From positions 806,001 through 870,000 of the forward strand of contig NZ_CP126260.1 in NCBI RefSeq assembly GCF_003234365.2: 64,000 nucleotides of DNA, read 5' to 3'. Origin of the DNA: Curtobacterium sp. MCJR17_020 (GTDB lineage: Bacteria > Actinomycetota > Actinomycetes > Actinomycetales > Microbacteriaceae). The position numbers and the translations under genes are program-made. Positions 25,145 to 33,452 of the stretch are shown here, one piece after another. The notes under the pieces are model-generated. The model had not been told where the DNA came from and did no database searches. It saw nothing but the letters and a program-made list of their open reading frames with translations. The first letter of the stretch is position 1; each line of letters starts with the position of its first letter.

Positions 25145-26377
25145 CTACTGCTCTTGCGACTGCGCCTGCTCGAGCGCTGCCTCGGGGCTGGCCTTGCCGG
25201 TGAGGGCGAGCTGGACGGCGGTGTAGATCTTCGTGGCGGCCTTGGGCCAGTCGGGTCCGAGCTCACCGGTGCGCGCGCGGGCGGTCTGCACCGTGGTGAC
25301 GAAGGACGCGACCTGCGGGTGGTCCTTCGCCCAGGCGGCGCCGGCCTCGAGGTTGGTCGGCACGTTGCCGCTGACCTCGGACAGGGTCTTCTGCATCTTC
25401 TGCGAGTGGAGGCAGCCGACGAACTTGCCGGCGAGCTGCATCTTGTCCTTGTCGCCGGTCTGCGGGACGGTGAACGCCTCGCCGCCGAGTGGTGCGACCG
25501 TGGCCTCGCCGGTGCGCGTCGGGATCGGGACGCTGTCGAACTCGAGGCCCTTCTTCTCGTTGAGCGCCGGCAGCTGCCAGGGGCCGTTGATCATCATCGC
25601 GGCCTTGCCGGCCAGGAACTGGTTGTTGACGTCCGCCTGGGCCCAGTTGATCGAGCTCTTCGACATCGAGCCGTCGTCCTGCAGGTCCTCGACGAGCTGC
25701 AGCGCCTGGGTGGCGTCCGCGGTGGCGATGTCCTTCTCGTCACCGCCGTTCGACCAGAAGAACGGCAGGAACTGCCAGGTGCCCTCGTACGTGTTGATGT
25801 TGCTCATCGCGAACCCGTACGTCGAGCCCTTGGTGAGCGTCTTCGCGGCGGTCTTGAGCTCGTCCCACGTCTTGGGTGGCTGGACGCCGGCGTCCGCCAG
25901 GAGCTTCTTGTTGTAGTAGAGCGCGATGGAGTTCGTGTTCGACTGCAGGCCGTAGAGCTTGCCCTTGTAGGTGCTCGCGTCCTTCACGCCGGGCACGTCG
26001 CCGTCGGCGTCCAGACCGTAGTCCGACAGGTCGGACAGGGCACCGGAGGAGGCGATCTGCTGGACGTCGGGGTTGTCGAGCATGAGGACGTCGGGCAGCG
26101 TCTTGGACGATGCCTGCTGCAGCACCTTCGCGATCAGGCCGGCGCCGGCGACGTGGTTGATCGTGACCGTCGCGCCGACTTCCTTCGCGCACGTCTTGTA
26201 GACCGGGTTGTAGTTCGCGTCGTAGTAGTCCTCGATCGTCAGGGCCTTGCTGCCGCCCGACGAGGCCGATCCGGAGCCGGAGCAGCCGGACAGGACCAGG
26301 GGGATCGTGGCGACGACGGCGACTGCGCCGACGAGGGCGCGCGTCCGGCGGGACATGGAGGGGAATCTTTGCTTCAT
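25145..26377 (-). CDS. sugar ABC importer substrate-binding lipoprotein, CUT1 family
   Basis: 410 residues. Signal peptide with lipobox VLSGCSGS (Cys near 33), Ser/Gly linker, then an SBP_bac_1 fold: LTIEDYYDANYNPVY, LPDVLMLDNPDVQQIA, LYGLQSNTNSIALYYNKKLL (near 140-160), and KAAMMINGPWQLPALN near 255. Captures a sugar for the two permeases that follow. No ATPase is encoded here, so the importer presumably borrows a shared MsiK-type ATPase, as is common in actinobacteria. First gene of the operon under two AAGCGCTT operators. ATG 26377 is preceded by an AGAGAAGAG purine stretch. Confidence 0.92.
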   Translation of the reverse strand: MKQRFPSMSRRTRALVGAVAVVATIPLVLSGCSGSGSASSGGSKALTIEDYYDANYNPVYKTCAKEVGATVTINHVAGAGLIAKVLQQASSKTLPDVLMLDNPDVQQIASSGALSDLSDYGLDADGDVPGVKDASTYKGKLYGLQSNTNSIALYYNKKLLADAGVQPPKTWDELKTAAKTLTKGSTYGFAMSNINTYEGTWQFLPFFWSNGGDEKDIATADATQALQLVEDLQDDGSMSKSSINWAQADVNNQFLAGKAAMMINGPWQLPALNEKKGLEFDSVPIPTRTGEATVAPLGGEAFTVPQTGDKDKMQLAGKFVGCLHSQKMQKTLSEVSGNVPTNLEAGAAWAKDHPQVASFVTTVQTARARTGELGPDWPKAATKIYTAVQLALTGKASPEAALEQAQSQEQ

Positions 26378-26464
26378 TGCAGAGCTCTTCTCTTGACGGA
26401 TGCTGGGGCAGGCACGCATCGACGAGGCCGCTGACGTCATCGTCGCTGTGCTCCTGGGGCGAGA

Positions 26465-26523
26465 AGCTAACAGATAAGCGCTTCACCTGTAAAGCGCTTT
26501 TCTGACTCCGTGCGCGCTAGGAT
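26465..26523. promoter_or_regulatory. divergent promoter region with two AAGCGCTT LacI-type operators
   Basis: AAGCGCTT occurs at 26476-26483 and 26492-26499, centres 16 bp apart; each is a perfect palindrome with the central CG typical of LacI-family sites. On the minus strand TTTACA (26493-26488), 17 bp, TTAGCT (26470-26465) form the importer promoter, so both operators sit on it. On the plus strand TAGGAT (26518-26523) lies 7 bp before the regulator ATG, implying a leaderless regulator mRNA. The remaining bases of 26378-26530 hold only the 5' leader of the importer operon. Confidence 0.75.
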
Positions 26524-26530
26524 CAGCGCC

Positions 26531-27547
26531 ATGGCCACGATGCAGCAGGTCGCCGATCGGGCGGGGGTCTCGATCGCCACCGTGTCCTTCGTGGTGAACG
26601 GGACGAAGTACGTGACCCCCGGCACGACCGCGCGGGTGAAGACCGCGATGCGCGAGCTGAAGTTCCGCGGCAACGTCGTCGCCCGGGCCTTGGCGAGCCG
26701 GCGGACCCGCATCATCGCGCTGCTGTTCCCGACCACCGGCAACCGCTTCAGCCCGACGACCTCGCAGTTCTTCATGAGTGCGGCGGAACGGGCGTCCGAG
26801 CGGGGCTACCACCTGGTGCTCTGGCCGGTCGACCCCGCTGGTGACGACCTCGACGACCTCGTCTCGGGTGGGCTCGTCGATGGCGTCATCCTGATGGAGG
26901 TGCGGATGGACGACCCCCGGGTCGCCGTCCTCACCGACCTGGGCGTGCCGTTCACCCTGATCGGCCGGACCCGCGACAGCAGCGGTCTGCCCTTCGTCGA
27001 CATCGACTTCGAGACGACCATCGAGGACAGCCTCGACCACCTCGAGACGCTCGGGCACCGCCGGTTCGGCCTCGTGCTCGAGGACCTCGAGGGCACCCCG
27101 ATGGCCGGCTACGCCCCGCACCTGCGCGTCGAGGCCACCTTCCGGCGCGCGATCGCCGAGCGCGGGCTGGCCGGGACGGTCGTCACCACCGGGCCGGGCA
27201 GCGACGGCGGACGGCAGGCCGCGAGTGACCTGCTCGCGGCGGACCCCGACGTCACCGCGCTGCTCGTGATGAAGGACGACTCGGCCGCTGGCGTCCTGGT
27301 CGGCCTCTACACGGCCGGGCGGCGGGTCCCCGAGGACGTCTCCGTGCTCAGCATCGCGTCGTCCGAGGCCAACGCCGACCAGCACTACCCGCGGCTGTCG
27401 ACCATGGTCGCCCCCGGCCAGGAGCTCGGGACCCGGGCCGCCGACGCCCTCATCGAGCAGCTCGACGGCACGTCCGACGACCTGCCGCACTTCCTGCTGC
27501 CGTGCACGCTGCGCACCGCGGAGTCCACGGCCCCCGCCCCCGCCTGA
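26531..27547 (+). CDS. LacI-family repressor of the thu-like sugar operon
   Basis: 338 residues. HTH at the N terminus (MQQVADRAGVSIATVSFVV, hinge with RVKTAMRELKFRGNVVARAL) and a periplasmic-binding-protein-like sensor domain (IALLFPTT, LVDGVILMEVRMDD, HLETLGHRRFGLV, RVPEDVSVLSI). Likely represses the divergent importer/ThuA/dehydrogenase operon and itself through the AAGCGCTT pair, released by a sugar ligand. ATG 26531 is chosen as it begins 7 bp after TAGGAT; an upstream in-frame ATG/GTG would start before the promoter -10. Confidence 0.92.
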   Translation: MATMQQVADRAGVSIATVSFVVNGTKYVTPGTTARVKTAMRELKFRGNVVARALASRRTRIIALLFPTTGNRFSPTTSQFFMSAAERASERGYHLVLWPVDPAGDDLDDLVSGGLVDGVILMEVRMDDPRVAVLTDLGVPFTLIGRTRDSSGLPFVDIDFETTIEDSLDHLETLGHRRFGLVLEDLEGTPMAGYAPHLRVEATFRRAIAERGLAGTVVTTGPGSDGGRQAASDLLAADPDVTALLVMKDDSAAGVLVGLYTAGRRVPEDVSVLSIASSEANADQHYPRLSTMVAPGQELGTRAADALIEQLDGTSDDLPHFLLPCTLRTAESTAPAPA

Positions 27548-27586
27548 CCACCTGACGGCCCCATCCGAGTCTCGGCGCCGCGTCCC

Positions 27587-27656
27587 CGAGACTCGGGCGC
27601 AGCGACAGTCCTCGCGCCGGCGCCTCCGAGGACTGTCGCCCACCCCGAGACTCGGC
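27587..27656. repeat. 70-bp intergenic repeat, copy A
   Basis: Begins CGAGACTCGG and ends CCGAGACTCGGC. It contains the inverted pair GCGACAGTCCTCG / CGAGGACTGTCGC around a short GC-rich spacer, so it can fold as a strong cruciform or RNA hairpin. A related GAGTCTCGG lies just before it at 27567-27575. Located after the LacI gene, so it may also terminate that transcript. Confidence 0.7.
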
Positions 27657-27676
27657 CCGCGCCCGTGACCCGCCCG

Positions 27677-27746
27677 CGAGACTCGCGCACAGCGACTCGC
27701 CTCGCGCCGTCAGCCCCGAGGACTGTCGCCCACCCCGAGACTCGGC
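27677..27746. repeat. 70-bp intergenic repeat, copy B
   Basis: Same length and direction as copy A, offset 90 bp, differing at about nine positions, mostly in the left half (GCGACTCGCCTCG replaces GCGACAGTCCTCG, weakening its own internal stem). The right half is identical through CCGAGGACTGTCGCCCACCC and GAGACTCGGC. The remaining bases 27747-27965 hold a GC-rich hairpin (ACGGCCGGG/CCCGGCCGT near 27901-27927) and the ATCAGGAGA ribosome site of the next gene. Confidence 0.7.
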
Positions 27747-27965
27747 AATGAGCCCGCCCACCCACCGGGCAATCGTGATCCTGGTGCTCGTGTTCCGCCG
27801 CTCGATCGTGTCGGGGCTCACCTCCGGCGCCGTCAAGGGCTAGTTGCCTTGTTGATTCCTCAGGAATAGTCCGACAGGATCAGGGGAAACGTCGATGGCG
27901 ACGGCCGGGACCAACCACCCCGGCCGTGGCCGCCACCGATCGGCGTCACGGATCAGGAGACAGTC

Positions 27966-28703
27966 ATGGCTGGCAGCACTGCGCCCCCGCGCGCCCGGAA
28001 CCGCGGCCGTCGCGCCGCGGACGACACCGCCCGCCGCTCCCGGCGTCGCAACCGCGTGTTCGCACTCGCTGCCGGCGGGGTCCTCGTCATCGGCGGCGCG
28101 GGCTACACGCTCGCGTCGTGGACGGACACCGAGTGGGTGTTCGGCGGCAACGGCTCGGGTGGGCCGGGCGTGGGGACGTCCGGGTTCGAGGTCGAGCAGA
28201 ACGTCACGGCGCCGTTCGCCGCGGCGGGCTTCACCTCGGACGAGACGAACCCGGGCCAGGCGCTCCGGTTCACCGTCGACGCGCTCGCCCTGTCGCCGGG
28301 CACCGCGACCTACGCCCCCGTCGCGCTCCGCACCACCGCCGACTCGATCGCCGGCGACCTGGTGCTCCGGGCAGCGGTCCCGGCGTCCGGGGTCACGGTC
28401 TCCGATGCCGACGACCTGCTGTGGAACGCCCTGCAGGTCCGGGTCGCCGCGATCACGGACACCACCGCAGTGTGCGACGCCACCGCGTTCGACGTGCCGT
28501 GGACGAGCGTCGCGTCCGGGCCGCTCGGCACGGCTGCCGCCACGATCGCGCGGCCCCTCGCCGCGGCCGGCGAGTCGACGCAGGTGTACTGCTTCGAGGT
28601 CTCGCTGCCGGCGTCGCCGACCCTGCCCGCCGGCACGACGGTCGACGCGCTCCAGGGGCGGACGGCCGCGCCCGCGTGGCGGTTCGCCGCCGAGTCCGAC
28701 TGA
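27966..28703 (+). CDS. SipW-dependent (TasA-like) surface protein
   Basis: 245 residues. Basic N terminus, then the membrane segment VFALAAGGVLVIGGAGYTLASWTD (about 36-59), the SipW-cognate signal ending in the ASWTD motif. The exported part is an Ig/CalY-like beta domain (VTAPFAAAGFTSDETNPGQALRF; two Cys that could pair). Such proteins are cleaved by SipW-type signal peptidases and form surface fibres or matrix in Bacillus. It is first in an operon with the peptidase and two more exported proteins. Ribosome site AGGAGA supports ATG 27966. Confidence 0.85.
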   Translation: MAGSTAPPRARNRGRRAADDTARRSRRRNRVFALAAGGVLVIGGAGYTLASWTDTEWVFGGNGSGGPGVGTSGFEVEQNVTAPFAAAGFTSDETNPGQALRFTVDALALSPGTATYAPVALRTTADSIAGDLVLRAAVPASGVTVSDADDLLWNALQVRVAAITDTTAVCDATAFDVPWTSVASGPLGTAAATIARPLAAAGESTQVYCFEVSLPASPTLPAGTTVDALQGRTAAPAWRFAAESD

Positions 28704-28711
28704 GCGCGGTC

Positions 28712-29263
28712 GTGCGCGGCTCCACCGCGCCGACGTCCTCCGACGAGGGCGCGGCGCCGCCCCGTCGTCCCGCCGACCGCATCCGCACCGTCGTCCTGAC
28801 GGTCGCCGGCGCGATCGGGCTCACGTGCCTGCTCGCCTGGGCCGCCGTGGCGTTCACCGGGCTGTCGTTCGTCGTCGTCACCACCGGGTCGATGGCGCCG
28901 ACGATCCCCGCGGGCGGGCTCGCCATCACGCACCGCGTGCCCGCGGCCGAGATCGCGGACGGGGACGTCGTCACGGTCCCGCGCGCGGGGTCGGCCCTGC
29001 CCGTCACCCACCGGGTGGTCGCGGTGGACCGGGTCCCGGGGGACACCGCGGCGCGGTCGCTGACACTGCGGGGCGACGACAACGCCTCCGACGACCGCGA
29101 CCCGTACGTCGTCCGGCACGCCGGACTCGTGCTGGCGCACGCGCCCGGCCTGGGTTCGGCGCTCGTCGTGGTCACGAGTGCCCCGGCCCGTGGGCTGGCG
29201 GTCGCGGTCGTCGGCGTGCTCGTCGCGTGGGCGTTCTGGCCGGCCCGGCGGGAGGACTCGTGA
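28712..29263 (+). CDS. sipW: SipW-type S26B signal peptidase
   Basis: 183 residues. First helix near 25-45 (VLTVAGAIGLTCLLAWAAVAF), then box B VTTGSMAPTIPAGGLAI with the catalytic Ser, box D VTHRVVAV with His in place of the general-base Lys of ordinary type I peptidases (the ER/SipW type), and GDDNASDDRDPY as box E. A second helix closes the protein. Expected to cut the ASWTD-type signals of the flanking genes. GTG 28712 lies 9 bp after the previous stop; GTGA overlap links it to the next gene. Confidence 0.9.
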   Translation: MRGSTAPTSSDEGAAPPRRPADRIRTVVLTVAGAIGLTCLLAWAAVAFTGLSFVVVTTGSMAPTIPAGGLAITHRVPAAEIADGDVVTVPRAGSALPVTHRVVAVDRVPGDTAARSLTLRGDDNASDDRDPYVVRHAGLVLAHAPGLGSALVVVTSAPARGLAVAVVGVLVAWAFWPARREDS

Positions 29264-29982
29264 CCCGCGTCCTCGCCACCTCCGCGGCGGTCGCCGCGGT
29301 GCTCGTCGGTGCGACCGGGATCGGCACGACGGCGGTGGCGGTCGCCGCGACGGACTGGAGGCCCGTGGCCGAGACCGGCACGCCGGGCCGGTTGGTGCTG
29401 CACACCGGTCCGGAGCCCCTCGTGCTGCCCGGGCCGGGCAACGACGCGGACGTCACGTGGCAGGTGCGGACGAGCGTCGACGAGCCCGGCCCGGTCACCC
29501 TCGACCTGCAGCTCACGGGGCGGGGCGGCCTGCCGGGCGGGACCGACGGCGTGCTCGTGTCGGTGGCGACGTGCGACCAGCCGTGGGCGGGTCCGTCCCG
29601 TTCCCCCACGTGCAGCGGGCAGGCCGCCGCCCTCGTCGACGCCGTCCCCCTCGTCGACTGGGCGACCACCGCGCCGTCGGTCCGTGTGCCCGACCCGGAC
29701 GGCGACGGGTCGGCGTACCTGCTCGTCCGGCTGTCCCTCGGTGACGCCGCGACCACGGTGCCCCGGACCGCCGAGGTCGGCGTCGGCGTGACCGCCCGCG
29801 GCGGGGACCCCGTCGTGCCCGGACGCCCGACGCACGGCGACGGCGACGGCAGTGGCGACGACGTCGGCCCGGTCGTCCTCGCGATGACGGGTGGCGGGTT
29901 CGCGGGGCCGCTGCTCGTCGCGGTCGCGGCCGTGCTCGCCGGCGTCGCCCTCCGACTCCGGCGCCCCCGGAGCCGGTCGTGA
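29260..29982 (+). CDS. exported protein with LAxTG sortase-type anchor
   Basis: 240 residues. N-terminal signal (LATSAAVAAVLVGATGIGTTAVAVAA), a beta-rich extracellular region with two Cys (CDQPW, CSGQ), an Asp/Gly-rich linker (HGDGDGSGDD), then LAMTGG, a hydrophobic helix and an Arg-rich tail, the order of a class E sortase substrate. Function unknown; the operon suggests a cell-wall anchor or accessory for the SipW-exported proteins. No sortase gene is in the window. GTGA overlaps on both ends. Confidence 0.8.
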   Translation: MTRVLATSAAVAAVLVGATGIGTTAVAVAATDWRPVAETGTPGRLVLHTGPEPLVLPGPGNDADVTWQVRTSVDEPGPVTLDLQLTGRGGLPGGTDGVLVSVATCDQPWAGPSRSPTCSGQAAALVDAVPLVDWATTAPSVRVPDPDGDGSAYLLVRLSLGDAATTVPRTAEVGVGVTARGGDPVVPGRPTHGDGDGSGDDVGPVVLAMTGGGFAGPLLVAVAAVLAGVALRLRRPRSRS

Positions 29983-31826
29983 GCCGGCGTCCGCTGCACC
30001 TGCGGCGTGGCCGGATCGCGGTCGTCACCGGCATCGTCGTCGCAGCAGCCCTGCTCACGCCCACCGCCGTACCGAGCACCGCGTCGTGGTCGGACCGCGA
30101 GTGGGCGCACGGGGCCGTGGGGACGTCGTCGTTCGACTGCGGCACCGACGCGGACTACACGTCGACGGCCTCGAGCCGGTTCCTGGGCGGGAGCATCGCC
30201 GGCGTCGACCTCGACGACGTCGCCACGGTGCGCGGCGTCGACGTCGCGAAGACCGGGTCAGCCCCGGCATCGGTCGAGCCGGCCACCGCGCCCGAGCTCG
30301 GCACCGGCGGCCGCCCGTTCACACAGGCGTTCGGCAACCCGCTCGACGTCGGGCTGCTCGGCGACGTGGCGGGCATCGACCTCACCGGCCTCGGCCTCGG
30401 GCTGCCGGCCGGTTCGGCGGGCGCGGTGAACCAGGTCGCGACGGCGTCGGGCACCGGTGACGCGGTGGCGGCATCCGGGCTCGTCGCGGACTCCGGTGGC
30501 GTGCTCGTCACGCCGACGACCCCGTCCGGCGACCTGCCCGACCCGGCGTCGATCACACTCGGTCGCGCACTGCCGGGCATCGCGGACGTCACCGACGTGA
30601 GTCTCGACGTCGGCGCGGTCGGCGCGAGTGCGCAGCTCGCCGGGTGCGACGCCATCAGCGAGGACGTGTGGGGCGGGGTCGTCCAGCGCACGCTCGCGAC
30701 GAACCTGCGGGCCGCGGTGCAGCAGGTCGCAGCCGACAGCGGTCCCGCCGGGCTCGAGCGCGACTACGGGATCGCGAGCCTCGACCTCCGTGTGGACAGC
30801 CCGCTCGTCGGCGCGCTGGTCACGGCGGTGAACGACACGGTGGTGCAGCTCGACGCCACGGTCGACGCGCTCGGTGGGCAGGACGGGGTGCTCGCACGGA
30901 CGATCAACCAGGGCGTGCTCGGCGTCCTCGGCGGGCTCACCGGCAGCCTCGGGCTCGGCACCATCGGGGGCACGGTCGAGATCACCGGGCCGGACCTGGC
31001 GGGCGCGGTCGCGCCGCTGCTCGCCGAACCCGTGCAGGATCCCGGGGGCACGCTGTCGCTCGACCTGTCAGCCGGATCCGTCCGGGTCGACCTCGCGCAC
31101 CTGCTCGGCGACGACGAGCACGGGCTCAACGACCTGCCGCCGAACCACGAGGTGGTGCTCGACGCCGTCACCCTCGGTGCGCTGGCCGACCGGCTCGGGC
31201 AGGTGGTGGACGCCTGGGCGGGGAAGATCACGACCGCCCTGACGACCGCGCTCGGGTCCCTGCACGTCCGGATCGCGCTCGCCGCCGACCTCAGCGCACC
31301 CCTGGTGCTCGGCATCCGCGTGAAGATCGCCACGCTGTCGATCGGCGTCGACACCGGGGTCGCGGCGCTCATGGCGGGGCAGACGAAGCTGTCGGTCGGG
31401 GTCGCGCTGCTCGGACTCGACCTGGGTGGACTGCTCGGCGTCGTCACCGGCCTCGCCACGTCGCTCGTGAACCCGTTGACCCAGGCGGTGGTGGGGACGC
31501 TCACGACCCGGTTGTTCGCGGTCGTCGGGACGCTCGGCACGACGCTGACGACGACGATCGGCGGCCCGGTCGTCCGCGCGCTCGGGGCGGTGCTCGGGCG
31601 TCTGCCCGGGGTGCTCTCGCTCCGTGTCAACGTGCAGCAGGACCGCGCCGCCGCCGCGCCCCCGGCCGGCCGCGCGACGACCGGGCAGTACACGCAGACC
31701 GCACTCCACCTGTCGATCGCGGACGCCCTGGTGCCCGGTGGGCTGGCCCGCGTCGACCTGGCCAGCGCCGTGGTGGGGCCGAACTCCGTGTCGCTCCTCG
31801 AGGCCGCCCGCGCCCGAGATAGGTAG
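29979..31826 (+). CDS. choice-of-anchor G-like SipW-exported surface protein
   Basis: 615 residues. Its N terminus has a hydrophobic stretch and then TASWSDREWA, again a SipW-cognate signal. The mature part starts with a CGTDADYTSTASSRFLGGS segment and alternates hydrophobic Gly/Leu/Thr/Val-rich amphipathic stretches (LGGLTGSLGLGTIGGTVEI, LLGVVTGLATSLVN), as in the long choice-of-anchor G family of actinobacterial surface proteins. Two Cys are seen. Role probably adhesion or matrix formation, by context. Last gene of the four-gene unit; its stop lies inside the 19-bp dyad at 31820. Confidence 0.75.
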   Translation: MSRRPLHLRRGRIAVVTGIVVAAALLTPTAVPSTASWSDREWAHGAVGTSSFDCGTDADYTSTASSRFLGGSIAGVDLDDVATVRGVDVAKTGSAPASVEPATAPELGTGGRPFTQAFGNPLDVGLLGDVAGIDLTGLGLGLPAGSAGAVNQVATASGTGDAVAASGLVADSGGVLVTPTTPSGDLPDPASITLGRALPGIADVTDVSLDVGAVGASAQLAGCDAISEDVWGGVVQRTLATNLRAAVQQVAADSGPAGLERDYGIASLDLRVDSPLVGALVTAVNDTVVQLDATVDALGGQDGVLARTINQGVLGVLGGLTGSLGLGTIGGTVEITGPDLAGAVAPLLAEPVQDPGGTLSLDLSAGSVRVDLAHLLGDDEHGLNDLPPNHEVVLDAVTLGALADRLGQVVDAWAGKITTALTTALGSLHVRIALAADLSAPLVLGIRVKIATLSIGVDTGVAALMAGQTKLSVGVALLGLDLGGLLGVVTGLATSLVNPLTQAVVGTLTTRLFAVVGTLGTTLTTTIGGPVVRALGAVLGRLPGVLSLRVNVQQDRAAAAPPAGRATTGQYTQTALHLSIADALVPGGLARVDLASAVVGPNSVSLLEAARARDR

Positions 31827-31838
31827 CATCGTTACCTA
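31820..31838. promoter_or_regulatory. dyad TAGGTA-n7-TACCTA over the stop codon
   Basis: TAGGTA (31820-31825) and TACCTA (31833-31838) flank GCATCGT. It overlaps the TAG stop of the surface-protein gene and lies 56 bp past the end of the convergent MarR gene. The spacing resembles MarR/TetR operators, but there is no start codon nearby; it could equally be a weak terminator stem. Confidence 0.35.
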
Positions 31839-31893
31839 GCTGCGCATGGTGGACAATCACCGGAGCCGCACGCTGACCGCCCGTACCCTGCCG

Positions 31894-32340
31894 TCAGGGG
31901 CTCGGGGCACCGAGGTCGACGGCCGCGATGATGCGGTCGACGATCCGGACGAACCGGACCCTGTCCCGTTCCGAGAAGGAGGCCAACAGCTCGTGCAGGT
32001 GCTTGTTCGTGCCGTCCATGGCGATCGAGTAGTCGCGCCTGGCGGTCTCGGTCAGCTCGATGTGACGACTCCGCCCGTCGGCCGGGTTCGGCACGCGGCT
32101 GAGGTGCCCGCTCTGCTCGAGTCGGTCCACCATGCCGGTCACCGCCGGACCGGTCAGGCCGAGGTGCTTCGCCAGGTCCTTCACGCGGACGGTCCGGTCG
32201 GCCTCTTCGGCGCGGGACACGAACTGCAGCACGGTCAGGTCGCTGGCCGAGACGTCGAGCTGGTCGCGCAGCCGCGCCCGCAGTGCGGACACTGCTGCTT
32301 CGAGTCGGGTCAGCGCCGCCACGAGGTCGAGATCGCTCAC
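31894..32340 (-). CDS. MarR-family transcriptional regulator
   Basis: 148 residues. N-terminal dimerisation helix, winged HTH at about 50-105 (VKDLAKHLGLTGPAVTGMVDRLEQSGHLSRV followed by the DGRSR wing). MarR proteins usually repress a neighbouring resistance or catabolic gene and respond to a phenolic or oxidant. No obvious target divergent from it except the AraC gene at 32462, across 121 bp. Ribosome site GAAGGGGG before GTG 32340. Confidence 0.9.
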   Translation of the reverse strand: MSDLDLVAALTRLEAAVSALRARLRDQLDVSASDLTVLQFVSRAEEADRTVRVKDLAKHLGLTGPAVTGMVDRLEQSGHLSRVPNPADGRSRHIELTETARRDYSIAMDGTNKHLHELLASFSERDRVRFVRIVDRIIAAVDLGAPSP

Positions 32341-32461
32341 GAGCGCGCCCCCTTCGAACCGATCGGGTCCGCGCCACCGTACGCCGTGCTCACCGGGTCA
32401 GCGTATCCACATAACGAGTGGCGCGGTCAGGTTCGGGTGTCCGGCACGGGGGCGTTGCACC

Positions 32462-33445
32462 GTGACTGACACGTACGAGGCCGCACCTGCCGGTGGACGC
32501 GCGAGCGAGTCGGTGCGCTTCGAGGTGTCCGGCACCGATCCGGAGTCCGCGGCGCGGGACCTGGCCGCGGTGCACGGCGCCGCGCAGTGGGCCGCCCAGC
32601 AGACCGGCAGCGAGTTCGTCTACCGCTACACCGCGGTCGGCGACACCGAGATCAGCATCCGTCGCTCCCAGATGCGCGGCGTGCTCCGCGGTGCGATGCC
32701 GATCGGGACCGACTACATCGTCGCGTGGATGACGAGCGGCAGCGCCCACCTCGACATCGATGGGCAGCGGGTGGACCTGCACCGGAACGTGCCGACGCTG
32801 CTGCCCTGCGACACCGCGTTCGTCTTCGCGGCCGAGGACCACGACCAGCGCCTGGTGCACCTCGACCGGGAGCTCGTGCACCGGGTCGCCGGCGAACAGC
32901 TCGACCTGGGCGACCGCCCGCTGCGCTTCGACCACACGCGCGAACCGGACAACGCGATGTACGGCCGGTGGCAGGGTGCCCTCGCCGCGCTGTCCCGCGC
33001 GCTCCGCGTCGGCGGGCCGGCCTCCGACACCTGGGTCGAGGCGAAGTCGCTCGCGATCGCCGCGTTCCTCGAGACCTTCCCGCCGCAGCTCGACGACCTG
33101 CCGGCAGAACTGGCCCTGCCGCGGAACGCCCGGCTGCGCGCCGCCGTCGAGTACGTCCACGCGCACGCGTCCGAGACCGTGACCATCGCCGACCTCGCCG
33201 CGGTGGCCGGCCTGAGCGTGCGGTCGGTGCAGGAGTCGTTCCGTCGGGTGTTCGACGTGTCGCCGCTCACCTACCTGCGGGACGTCCGTCTGGACCGTGT
33301 GCGCAGCGAGCTCCTCGGACTCGACCCGCAGGTCGGAGCGATCGGTGACGTCGCGCGCCGCTGGGGGTTCGCGCACCTCGGCCGGTTCTCGGCGTCGTAC
33401 GCGGCACGGTTCGGCGAGTACCCGAAGCAGACCCTGCGCCGCTAG
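32462..33445 (+). CDS. AraC-family regulator (copy 1 of two paralogues)
   Basis: 327 residues. N-terminal AraC-binding-like domain (FVYRYTAVGDTEISIRRSQMRG, ILPCD-type turn LLPCDTAFVF), C-terminal double HTH (LAAVAGLSVRSVQESFRRVF, SPLTYLRDVRLDRVR, VARRWGFAHLGRFSASY). About half identical in layout to the gene at 62391, including YxAVGD, DYDQRLV/DHDQRLV, LPRNA.(I/L)R.AVEYVH. Its target is not evident. GTG 32462 chosen as first start past the divergent MarR region. Confidence 0.9.
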   Translation: MTDTYEAAPAGGRASESVRFEVSGTDPESAARDLAAVHGAAQWAAQQTGSEFVYRYTAVGDTEISIRRSQMRGVLRGAMPIGTDYIVAWMTSGSAHLDIDGQRVDLHRNVPTLLPCDTAFVFAAEDHDQRLVHLDRELVHRVAGEQLDLGDRPLRFDHTREPDNAMYGRWQGALAALSRALRVGGPASDTWVEAKSLAIAAFLETFPPQLDDLPAELALPRNARLRAAVEYVHAHASETVTIADLAAVAGLSVRSVQESFRRVFDVSPLTYLRDVRLDRVRSELLGLDPQVGAIGDVARRWGFAHLGRFSASYAARFGEYPKQTLRR

Positions 33446-33452
33446 CCGGCGG

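Noticed and set aside
27587..27746. CRISPR-like direct repeats
   Set aside because: Only two units of 70 bp with a 20-bp gap and internal dyads; no spacers and no cas genes.
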